NCBI GenBank assembly: GCA_037157565.1
Contig: JAZHRO010000063.1
Coordinates: forward strand, 159,266,501-159,330,500
Direction of reading: 5' to 3'
DNA length: 64,000 nucleotides
Source: Thalassia testudinum
Lineage: Eukaryota > Streptophyta > Magnoliopsida > Alismatales > Hydrocharitaceae
The position numbers and the translations under genes are program-made. The notes beneath the pieces were generated by a model. The model was not told where the DNA came from. It worked only from the letters and a program-made list of their open reading frames with translations, and did not search any database. This document shows, piece by piece, positions 34,413 through 44,234 of this stretch; the first letter of the stretch is position 1, and every line of letters starts with the position of its first letter.

Positions 34413-36026
34413 CTATGATTGTTGAAACCTGGGAGGCTGCTGAGGTGGTGGATTAGGAGGAGGCTGATTCAGATAGTGTGGAGTTCTGCCTGTATAATAG
34501 TTTCCTTGGTGATTAGGGTTGGGCATGGGTTGGGACGGAAGATGTCCTGCAGGTCTTTGTGTGGGAGTAACCCCAATCTGATTGTTTAGATTTGTGATGG
34601 TGCGGGTTACTTTCATCATTTTTGTTTGCATATGCTGCATGGTTCGCATCATCTGGGCATTGATGTCTTGTTGGGAGGGCCCAGGATGGAAGTTTGGATT
34701 CGACCCATACCCGTTAAAATGATATGGTTGGGAGGAAACTTGATTATTCCAGGAGTAGTTCGGGTAATTTTTCCAATTGGAAAAATTTTTAAAGGGTTCC
34801 TGGATGGCAGAAATATTTTGAGTGGGGTTAAGATCTGGATAGTTGTAATTTCCTAGTGAATCATGGGCAACCTCAGAATAATCAGCAGGAGTAGTGTTGA
34901 TATTGTGCAAATTTTCTCTTCGTGGAAAGTTAGGTTGCGTTAGATGTGGGAGTGGAGCTTGAGTTGATGTGGCCAGTCTTTCCTCAATTTTCTTTTGATT
35001 AATATGCATCTGGTCTAGTTTTTGAGCGATTAATTGAAGATCGTCTTGGGTGACAGGGATAGATTGAGTGCCTATTTTATGAACACCGAACTGCGGGTTT
35101 TGGGTTCTGCAAAATGTGTTCATGGAAGCTTGATTAAATGAGTTTTCACTCATTTCTTCAAACAGGTCATAGGCACTTTCATCATCTTTATTTAAGAAGT
35201 TGCCGCCACACGAGGCGTCGATGAAATGTCGGATTTGATCTTCTAATCCATGATAGAAGATTTGCACGAGCTGCCATAAAGGAATCTCATGGTGCGGGTA
35301 ACTTCTTAAAAGATCTTGAAATCTTTCCCAAGAATCATGGAAAGTCTCACCAGATTTTTGGTGAAAGGTCGTAATAGATCTTCGCAAGAAATTGGTACAA
35401 CCTATGGGAAAGAATTTCTTGAGGAAGGCGCTCTTGAGTTGAGGCCAAGTTGTGATGGGTCGGCCAATGGTCCTGAACCAATAAGCGGCCTTATCTTTAA
35501 GAGATAATGGAAAAAGTCGCATCAGCCATATGTCTTCTTGCACATTCCTGGAATGAGTTGTCTGTGCAAGAAGAGTTAGCTCTTCAAGGTGGCTGAAAGG
35601 GTCTTCCCTAGGAAGGCCATGAAAGTGTTTTATTAGGTTCAGGACCGCAGGCTTGATCTCAAAGTCCCCCTCCGATATGACCACCCCTGGTCGTTCCTCA
35701 TAATAAGACGGATCATAGAAATCTTTTAGAGGAACAACAGGTTGCTGACGGGGTGGTGGGTTTGGCCTTGGATTGGCTAAGTTTTGGATGTTCCTAGTCA
35801 ATGTTTGTTGATTGGAATTTAATTTATTAATCTGATCGACCATCAATTTTAAAAGATCAGGTAGGGGGTCTTGATGTTGTGTGTGGGGCAACTCAAGATT
35901 AGGGAGCTCCAAGTGTGGGAAGTTAATGGTGGGTGGGTTTTGGGTGGAAGGGTTAGAATTAGGGTTAGTGGTGGGGTTAGAGGTGGAAGTGAAAGGGTCA
36001 GTGGACCTATTTTGTTGTGTTTCCAT
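34413..36026 (-). CDS. gag: D2 Gag, intact Athila-type frame
   Basis: Gag assembles the retrotransposon particle and packages RNA. The start chosen is METQQNRS at 36026, which matches the D1 start; the frame stays open upstream to 36182, and a start at MHGRRSQN is possible. It has a proline/asparagine-rich N-terminus (about residues 10-60), a coiled-coil-like LLKLMVDQINKLNSNQQTL segment, the core gag domain (LKDFYDPS through NSFNQASMN, including WLMRLFPLSLKDKAAYWFR and HDSWERFQDLLRSYPHHEIPLWQLVQIFY), then a Q/N-rich C-terminal third. There is no zinc knuckle. It runs 537 codons and stops with TAG inside what should be a Gag-protease frame; LRSGK follows the stop in the same frame. It is the best-preserved Athila-type gag in the window. 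Confidence 0.85.
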   Translation of the reverse strand: METQQNRSTDPFTSTSNPTTNPNSNPSTQNPPTINFPHLELPNLELPHTQHQDPLPDLLKLMVDQINKLNSNQQTLTRNIQNLANPRPNPPPRQQPVVPLKDFYDPSYYEERPGVVISEGDFEIKPAVLNLIKHFHGLPREDPFSHLEELTLLAQTTHSRNVQEDIWLMRLFPLSLKDKAAYWFRTIGRPITTWPQLKSAFLKKFFPIGCTNFLRRSITTFHQKSGETFHDSWERFQDLLRSYPHHEIPLWQLVQIFYHGLEDQIRHFIDASCGGNFLNKDDESAYDLFEEMSENSFNQASMNTFCRTQNPQFGVHKIGTQSIPVTQDDLQLIAQKLDQMHINQKKIEERLATSTQAPLPHLTQPNFPRRENLHNINTTPADYSEVAHDSLGNYNYPDLNPTQNISAIQEPFKNFSNWKNYPNYSWNNQVSSQPYHFNGYGSNPNFHPGPSQQDINAQMMRTMQHMQTKMMKVTRTITNLNNQIGVTPTQRPAGHLPSQPMPNPNHQGNYYTGRTPHYLNQPPPNPPPQQPPRFQQS

Positions 36027-36182
36027 TTTTTCAGGAGAAGACAGAAAAAGTGATCTTTTTGCGTGGGGGGCGAAATCAAATGGTCCTTCCAAGTGTGGAT
36101 TTTGAGACCGTCGCCCGTGCATAAAATGGAAGAACGGGAGGGAAGGAGAAGAGAAAGAGATGAGAGAAAGTGTGTAATTCAA

Positions 36183-37689
36183 ACAAACAAAACTAGACCT
36201 AACTTAAATGTGACTCCCTAATAATAACCTAAGACTTGGTCTATATAGGAAATAAGTAGTCAATAGTAAATACCCGTTCTATCAACAAATCTAGCCAAGT
36301 TGCTTAAGGGGAGGTTTGGGCCCAAACGTTTCCCAGGGAAAACCCCAGTTACTTGTAAAAACCCGCGCCTGGTCGTTTGACACGGCCCCTCAGCCTGAAC
36401 ACCAGATATAGGTGACAGAATTGGTACTAACTAAAGAAAACTTAAGATCTAAATAGCAAGCCTAAGTTGATAAAGCCTTAGGGATCAAATTGCTACAAAT
36501 TTTAATTAGGTCTAGGATGCTATAGTGCACACGGAATGTGGAGGGCATTTATTGGGTTGTTGCCGTGTCATTTTAATCTTTTTGTGTGTGTGCAGGAATT
36601 GGAGAGTGGCTCCAATGAAAATCAAGTTGTCACACAATTTTTTTTGTATTTTTGTCTTTTAGGATTTGATTTAATTAAATGTGTTTTAGGGTTTTTCTCT
36701 TTAAATTTTCAAACAAGTTTGAAATTTCACAATCAAAGGAAAGACAAGTTGTATTGGTGATGGTTAATTTCCTTTAATGTGAATCTCTAAAAAGAAAGAA
36801 AGAAATCCTAAGCCAATTATCCCTAAGACAGAAAGTTACTACCAATGAATTAATTTTTGGCTTTCTGAATTAAGTAGTAGTCCAAACAAGTCAAACAACA
36901 CCACTACTTTGAATAAAATCAAACAAGGATTCCAAAAAAGATTTTTGTAAGATTTTAGGAATTTTTTTGATAATTGTTTTGAATTTTTAATTGTACTAGT
37001 GTCAAAGTCCAGAAATGATACCTGGGGGTATTTTAGACTTTTCAGTATTACCACTGACCTCAGAAAACTTTTGTGATTTTATATGATGCTTAAAATTTCA
37101 CAAGGATTCCAGAAAGCTAAATTTCACAAAAATTGGATGAGTATAAAAATTCTGAAAATTTTCGGACAGTAGCAAAATAGGAAGATGAGAGGGTGTGACC
37201 CCTCTGCAGTCCACGAATTTTAAAAAATTAAATACAAATCCAATTGATCTGAAATTTGAAACAGATGTTTCTAACTTAATTGGAAATCACTGTATGAAAT
37301 TTTATGATTTTAAGAGACCTGTGCTATTAGGAATTGATTTTTCAAGTCTGGACAGAAATCTAGACCCGAAAAACAGAACACCAATGCTTGCAATGGAGTG
37401 GTGTTAGAGAAGCATTCAAGCAAACAATGGATTTTTTTATGGGCACCACTCAACTTAATTAAATTGTTTGGGATCCTGAAAGATAAGTTTAATATGTTTT
37501 TGGTAGTTTTAATTAATTATGTGACCAGAAAGAGGAACCAACCTGAATTTCGCGGGAAGAAAAGGAACTTTGAGCTCTCGCTTCCAGATTCCCGCCTTCC
37601 CGCTGTAATTCCTACACACATAAAAGAAAGAAAGAGAAGGGGATGAGATCCACTTCAAGCAAGAGAAAATTAATTAATGCAAAGTCATG
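36183..37689 (-). other. Untranslated leader of D2
   Basis: About 1.5 kb lies between the primer site and gag. No long frame is present. Its position equals the D1 leader. Confidence 0.5.
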
Positions 37690-37709
37690 CCTCCCCGGCA
37701 ACGGCGCCA
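37690..37709 (-). promoter_or_regulatory. Primer-binding site of D2 (tRNA-Asp)
   Basis: The minus strand reads TGGCGCCGTTGCCGGGGA followed by GG, five bases after the LTR end at 37715. This is the standard tRNA-Asp primer site of Athila elements and appears unmutated. Confidence 0.9.
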
Positions 37710-38690
37710 AAAAGTGATAGCGATCTTACGCGGTTTGTTAATTAGGTCGTTGTAACGAGTAAAACCGATCAACTCTTAAATTTATATTCCTAAATAGGGG
37801 AGTATCTAGGGTCGTCCAAGGAGGCCAAATGTTTGCAAAAGTGATTCTCTTACTTGGAATACAAATCTCAACTTTCTTTTTGGTATTTTTTGAATATATC
37901 ATTTTTTTGTTTTTTGAATTAAGATAACATGCGAATTGGTGGCGAAAAGGTGATTTACACTTCAAAGTTAAATACTACTTCTAAGTGGCAAGTAGAACTT
38001 CTCCCTAAGCTCACTCTAGGAAAGTGGGGCCTAGAATAATTAGGGAGAAGGAGTGAAGAATGCTAAAAACAAGCAATTAGAAATGCAAATAAAAAATTGC
38101 AAAGAAGGTAACTAGATAAACGAAAAAGTGTTTTACAAAAAAGGCTTAGTAGAGGAATGCTTCTACTACTAGAAAAATTAAAATAAAGAAAATCAAACAC
38201 AAATCCTCTAGATAGATGGTGAGGAAGAGGGATTCTTACTCTAAGGTTGGTAGCTCCCAAGCTTGAAAAGAATCCTCAAGCTCCTTCCTTACTGTGGCCC
38301 GCCAAGGTGATGTCCTCCAAGGCAAGCACTAAGGGGGCGTGCCCTAAGCTTCTCTCCAAGGGTGGACGTCCACCATAGGTCCTTCTCCCTTTCCTGGCCG
38401 TCCTCCTTGAAGTGGAAGAGTCCTCCTCCTTGGCATGGCCCAAGTTGAAGAGAGTGGGGAGAAGAAGGCACCAAAAGGGTTGGTGATGTGCCCTTTTAAT
38501 CTCCTCTACTCCTTCTTGGCCGTAGGTATAGGTTGTTTAGGTAGCAAAATATACTAAGGGAGGATGCCCCAAAATGGTGGTAGGTGGTGGGTTTTTATAG
38601 AATAGGAAGGGGGCTAAGGTGACCCTTGAAATGGAGGGCTAGGATGGAGAGATGGAGGTGGTTAAGGATCCAATGGCCAAGGGTGTTTGG

Positions 38691-40090
38691 TGACGTGCCT
38701 TCGTGCGTGTGTGTTAAGAGGTGTCGTTATAGTTGCACTTGATACGTCGGTTTTAAAAGAAGTAAACGGAGGTGAGTCCGAGTGTCGATCTCAGGGAGGC
38801 GTGGAAATCGGATTTTGTTTACCACTTGTCACGAAAAAGGAGTTTTGCTTGCGAAAGAGACAGTTTTGAAAAGCGAGAGATAGAGAGAGTTTAGGGTTAG
38901 AAAGTTCTTGGTTTTTATCATGCACTTTAAACAGAAATTAAAATGGCAACTAAATGGAAAATAATTTCATTAAACATGCATTCATAGTTCATGATTTACA
39001 ACATTAAATACATGCTTCAACAAAAGTAAGTGAAAGCTTAAAAGAGAGAGAGAGAGGTAGAGAGAGAGTGGAGAGCGACGAGGCAGCCACGGCGGTGGAG
39101 GAGGCTCCGTTGGCGGCTCGTCATCTCCGGCGATTACAAGAGTGCCTAAGACTAGCTAGGAGAGGAGTGGAGTAGTTGCAAGTGGGAGAGGATGCCTTGA
39201 ATAGTGGTAGAAGGCGGTTTAAATAGAGTAAAGGGCCTCCTAGAAGAAGAATGTGCTTTAGCGGCATCCAGAACGTCGCTAAAATCGCTTCCAGATACGT
39301 TGGTGAAGGCCTTCTGCCGCCGGTCAGCCTCCCGCCCCCTCTCTCTCTCCAAGCACGATCCGTGGATGATGAACGAGAGCCGTCCGATCTAAGATCGGAC
39401 GGCTGAGATCCTCCCGCGCCCGTGCTGAGATCGCGCTTCGGGCGCGCATGCGCGCGCGCGTTTCCGCCCGGTGTGCACGCGCGCGTGGGCGCTCGGGCGC
39501 TGTCGTCGCGCTGCGTGGCGCAATCCTGACCACCCGTTGCTGATCGGGCGGCTCAATTTCGCCGCGCCCTTCACTCGCGCTTGATTTCCGCTCCGCGCGA
39601 TTCGAACGCGCGTCGCTGCGACGCGGGCGTGCGCGTTAACCGTTGCGCCACGCCCGCGCTTTGTCGCGGCAACCGCGGGCGAGCGTGCGGATCTCGGCCG
39701 TTCGATCGAAGATCAACGGTCGAGATTCGTTCTTGGCTGGCTTGAGGGCGAGCGAGCGGTGGTGCCGGGGTGACGTGGCACTTTCTGGGCCGTTGATCTC
39801 CAGATCAATGGTCAGAATTTCTTGGGCCCATTGTGGGAGCTCCGAATGTCGGATTTGGCTGATCTTGAGTCTGTTGGACTCCGTTCGTCGTTCTGAATCC
39901 ATCCGTGCGGTCCGATTGCTCATCTGAGGCTTACTTTGACACATGCTTTACACAAATGGCCATTAATGCAGTTTATAAGCAATCTTGGTACTTGATGCAT
40001 GCAATGCTCCTATTCTACTTTATGTTGTACCTTTTATTCTAAAGATGGGCCATATTCAACCTAATTACTACCCCCTTGGTGGTGTTATCA
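38691..40090 (-). mobile_element. Solo LTR of Athila-like family 'E'
   Basis: Minus strand start TGATAACACCACC at 40090, end GGCACGTCA at 38691, with perfect TTTGG duplications at 38686-38690 and 40091-40095. The uninterrupted D2 3' LTR shows the empty site. A TATTTAAA box lies near 39217-39224. 39400-39720 is strongly CpG-rich with runs of CGCG. Several inverted repeats centred on GATC occur. Only the LTR is present. Assignment to Athila rests on its U5-side CAGGGAGGC block and its similarity to LTR G. Confidence 0.88.
39378..39404. repeat. Perfect 13-base inverted repeat in E
   Basis: Arms AGCCGTCCGATCT and AGATCGGACGGCT are separated by one A. Two imperfect relatives lie at 39691-39726 and 39788-39813. 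Confidence 0.85.
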
Positions 40091-41354
40091 TTTGGCTCCA
40101 CCTTAAGGGGCACCTAAGGGGTGGTTATGGGTGTTGACACCCGTTTATGTTGGCGCCAAAAAGGATTTTAGAAGGTGGTCTAACTTGGCACCAAGAAGGG
40201 TTCTAGAAGGAGGGGTAGGTGGATGGCTAGGATGGATTATGTGGGTTGGTGTAGGGTGGATTAAGGGCTGAAAGTTGGCGCCAATATAGAGGTGGTTAGG
40301 GGTAGTTTTTGGCACCAACTTAGGGTGTCTTTTGGTGGTGATAATGGGGTGAAGGGATGGCTAGGAGGTCGGGCCAACTTGAGTAGGGTAGCTAGCTTAG
40401 GTAGGCTTAAGTTGGTGGAGCTAGCTAGGGTTGAATTTGAAGGTAGTGGATGGCCAAGGAGCTGGTTGCTAGCTAAGCTAAGCTAGCTTAGCTAAAGGTG
40501 GAGTAGAGGAGAAGGTGTTGGAGCTAGGGTTTGGAGGGAGGAGCTGAGGCGGAGAAGTCTGGAGCTGGAGCTGGAGCTGGCTACTGCTGAAGAGGCTGGC
40601 ATGGAGCTACTCTAGCTGGCTTAGCTTGCTAATTCTTTGCTAGCTGCTAAGCCAAGCTAAAGTAAGCTAGCTTTTACCATAATGAGCTAAGGTGAGCTAG
40701 GTCTGGTGCTCCCAGGGAGAATCAAGCTGGTTGAGGCAGCTAAGGTAGCTTAGCTCAACTAAGTTGAGCTAAGCTAAGTCCCTGGGAGCTGGACTTGAGC
40801 TTCCTGAGCTGGGATGAGTTCTTCTTCAGCTGGCTGGGGTTGAGTGGAGCTAGATGTAGCTGGATCTGAGCTGGGGTGAACTCCTGTCAACTCAGCTGAG
40901 CTAGCTAGAGCTCCTTGTGGACTAGTGGGAGCTGAGATGAGCTAGACTCAGCTAAGTTGTGTTGGATCTGAGCTGACTTGAGCTAGGGTGAGCTAAGATA
41001 AACTCTCTTGAGCTACCATTCAGCTGAGATTAGCTGAATGGAGCTGGGATGAGCTAACCCTAGTTCAAGTGAGTTGGGTTCCAGCTATGGTGAGCTGGAT
41101 CAAGCTGAGTTCCAGCGAGTCTGGGCTTCTCCTTCACCATTTGCCTTCTTGAGTGCTAGGGTTTTAGGGATCTGTATATCTGTACATCCCTAACACTCAC
41201 AAAAACATATTAAAAAGACAACAAAAAATGCAATGCATGCCTAACCTAATTTATGCCTAAATGCAGCCCAAAAACCCATTTACGGAGTAAAATCCTAAGA
41301 GTTAGGTTTGTTTTAATGCATAAGAATGATGATAAACTGGCGTTTATAAGGTCC

Positions 41355-41700
41355 CCAACGGCTTACAAATAGGTCCTTAATGGTTTTAAATTAATGAAAT
41401 GTGTTATGACTTGAGGACCTAAGAGAAAAATTATTAATGCAAGGTTCTAATGATGTCCAAATGCTATGAAGTTTTTATCAAGGCTCAATTGAATATTTTA
41501 GAAGTTGATTTCACTCTTAATATGTACTTTTGAACTCAATTGTGTGTTTAATTTGCAATTGGATCATCAATTTTCATTAATGAATATATTATCTCATTTT
41601 ATGATCTAATTTTGCATTTTTAACACAAATTTGATGTTTTAGGTCATTTCTGTTAATTCCCACACTTAACATATTTCTTATGTTAATTATGTAGTGTTTA
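41355..41700. other. Right flank of D2, unassigned
   Basis: AT-rich DNA without a gene. It was continuous with 29411 before D2 inserted. Confidence 0.3.
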
Positions 41701-43118
41701 ACCTAGTTCCCAGCTTAACTTGGCATTTTAGTTATGATGAGCTACACATCAAGGAGGTAACCTACTATTTTCCTGCTTTTCTTTTTCCTTTCTTTTCCCA
41801 GGTTTTGACCATCCTGATTTTGACCTTTCTTCACTTAGGTGATGTCTTTTCCCTTTCTTATGCATGTGGACATTGCATACCTTAAACATAAGGGGGATGT
41901 TTTAAATTTTGATAATCATTTTAGGATTTTCAAAACCCAAAATATATATATATATATATTTTTTCTTTTGTATACATTTTTCATAAAATCACAAAACACT
42001 TTTTGAGGAATTTTTGAGAACATGGGACTAAGGTTGTGACTTTATTTCAAAAAGGTACACATGAGATTTAATCTTTAACAAGACTTAAGGACGAATCCAA
42101 GGATTTTTTAGTTAGACCTTTCAGGTCTAAAAATCTTAGATTTGATCAGTGTATCTCTTAAAGAATTTCCCCTTGACCCTTGAAGAAACTAATTAGCCCT
42201 GATTTTGTCTAGTAGTTTAAATATAGTACTTGACTTAGTCTTCGATCCAAAAATTTGAATTTCTTTTGAAACTCAACTGTCAAACTTATTCACACACACA
42301 AAGCTAAAAAAACCCAAGCCCAAAAACATCTAATAAATAATTTCCCCTACCTTAGTCTTGGTGAAAGTCTGAAGCAGTTGATTGGTGTGAGTTCCCACTG
42401 TTGAGGAGAAAAATGTCTCCTATGAGGATGCAATAAAACATGTTACCACCTCGGTGTTGCCCTATATCTATATCCATATCTTTATACGAAGCATTAAAGT
42501 GCATTTTGTAGCTTAGGTGTTTCGGACGATACTATCTCAAAGTATCAGAGCAAATTTTTGAGCCCGTTTAGAGGGTCCATCTACATCACTTTATGTTTTG
42601 GGGTTGTGAGTTGTTAGGGGGTGTCTTCGACGGTGTTATCTCGAAGCATTGGCGTCAGAGCCCCTTCGAGGATTTGGTAATGAGAATGATGATCCCGATA
42701 CAATCTGCATTAGGACTGATCTAAGGATAGGATGGAGGAGCAAAACTTTCACAAAAAAAAAAGTTGGCCATTTACGATGCACTAACACTTGAATTTTCAT
42801 CGTCATGCAAATTCTACATCAATGTCTTAAGTTAAGGAGATTTTCACTACGAAAATAGTTGATAGGATAATTGGAGTCTGATGGAGTAAATTTGTCAAAT
42901 TCTAGGGAAGATAAACTAATCCTGTTTTATTCTAACCCTTGAATCCAAGGATAAATCCTAATGTTTATCTTAAATAAATCACGTATCTTCCTTACTTTTC
43001 AATCAACCAAAGTCTTGTAAAAGTGTTTTTCTCAAAAGAAAAAAAATTAGTTTACCCCAAAACCATTTGCGAAATACAGTTTTGCTAAGGATTAGCAAAA
43101 AGATAAGCATGGGGGTGT
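41700..43118 (+). other. 3' untranslated region of a third family D copy
   Basis: It contains a GGAGGTAACC block (41754-41763), the internal polypurine block (41865-41899), two hairpin copies (42528-42546 and 42631-42651) and the terminal tract GCATGGGGGTG just before 43119. The coding part of this copy is not present; it was lost or lies beyond the D2 insertion point in a form I cannot recognise. Confidence 0.75.
42528..42651 (+). repeat. Two ATCTCRA-loop hairpins in the third D copy
   Basis: First: stem GATACT, loop ATCTCAA, stem AGTATC (42528-42546). Second: stem CGGTGTT, loop ATCTCGA, stem AGCATTG (42631-42651), paired at all seven positions with G-U allowed, and with an outer GAC/GTC. 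Confidence 0.7.
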
Positions 43119-44097
43119 AATAAACACTAGTTTATCATTACTCTTATGCCTAAAAACACATCTAGCTTTTAGGTTTAGCATGTTGCAATATGGTTTGGGA
43201 TTGCATTAAAGCATTTCATAATTTAGGCATGCATTGCATTGTTTTTATAGTTTTACACCTTTTCATTGTTAGGAATGATCACATAGTGAAAATCACTAAC
43301 ATCCTGGCAATGTGAAAGGCAGAAGATGAAGATTGAGCTCATTCCAGCTGGATCTTAGCTCAATCCAGCTCATCTTAGTTGGATTGCACCTCAACTTAGC
43401 TCAATGCAGCTGGATCCAACTCATTTGAGCTCCACATAGCTCATGGTAGCTCTACTTAATCAAGCTTAGATACTACTCATCAACTAACTAAGCCTGGTCA
43501 GCTGAAGAGTCCTCAACTAGCTCAGGTTAGCTCAATTCCAGCTTCCAAAGACTTAACTTAGCTCAACTCAGTTGAGCTTACCTACCATCCCTAACCTCGC
43601 TAGCTTAGCTAGCTAGGAAGTCTTTGGGAAGATTAACTCCAGCTCACCTCACTCTAGAACAGAAGAAGCCAGCTCAAGTTAGCTTTGCTTAGCTGCTAGC
43701 AAAAAACTAGCTAGCTAAGCTAGATATTGAGTTCACTAGCTTGTCCACTTTAGCTACTTCCAGCTCCAGAAGCACCATGTAGCTCAAGTCTTCATCCTTG
43801 CAGCAAAACCCTAGCATCCTCTTCTACTCATTTACTAGCTAAGCTAGCTTAGCTAAGATCCACCTAAGCTCTACCATGGCCAACCACCTCCCCTACTTAG
43901 CTCCACTATTACCTCCTATTCCTACTTCCTTTGGCTCCAACTTAACCACCATTCAACCTCTTCCTTTTTGGCACCAAAGCATGGCACCTTTTCTCCCCTC
44001 AACCACCATCAAAAGACACCTATAATTGGCACCAAAAATCCCCTCTAAAAACCCTCCTTGTTGGCTCCAAAATCACCCTAAACATCCACCATACACA
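43119..44097 (+). mobile_element. Truncated 3' LTR of the third D copy
   Basis: It starts TAATAAACACTAG, a mutated TGATAAAC start, and aligns by eye with D1 16363 to about 17336, including the AGCT-dense domain (43320-43870). It stops before the TATA box. The next base belongs to SIRE-type sequence. Confidence 0.8.
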
Positions 44098-44234
44098 AAA
44101 GGGGGAGAATATTTTAACCCAAAATTAGAAGAGCATGTTTTAAGAGGGAGTATAGGATAATTAAAATTTGTGATAAGGGGGAGGATTTTATGGATTATTA
44201 TTTATGATTTTGTTATCATCAAAAAAGGGGAGAT
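44098..44234 (+). other. 3' internal tail of a SIRE-type copy upstream of F2
   Basis: AGGGGGAGAATA..., AAGAGCATGTTTTAAGAGGGAG and AAAAGGGGAGAT match the tail before F3 (48181-48205 and 50985-51079). It joins the truncated D LTR directly. Confidence 0.8.

Larger units (their letters stand above)
29417..41349 (-). mobile_element. Complete family D retrotransposon, copy D2, non-autonomous
   Basis: On the minus strand the order is 5' LTR (41349-37715), tRNA-Asp primer site, leader, gag, protease plus tail, 3' untranslated region, polypurine tract and 3' LTR (31648-29417). Five-base target duplications GGTCC flank it (29412-29416 and 41350-41354). RT, RNase H and integrase are missing, and the gap is in the same place as in D1. 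Without the nested E LTR it is about 10.5 kb. Apart from the E insertion the two LTRs are very similar by eye, so insertion is fairly recent compared with the other elements here. Confidence 0.92.
37715..41349 (-). mobile_element. 5' LTR of D2, interrupted by solo LTR E
   Basis: It matches the 3' LTR in order and content: ends GATCGCTATCA, TATAAAA at about 38592-38598, AGCT-dense domain at 40370-41120. The first base pair region at 41348-41349 reads TT instead of TG. The 1400-base E insertion explains its greater length (3635 bases against 2232). Confidence 0.9.

Noticed and set aside
39324..39944. Overlapping frames on both strands in LTR E
   Set aside because: CpG-rich sequence avoids stop codons; frames exist on both strands with no domain and lie inside a solo LTR.
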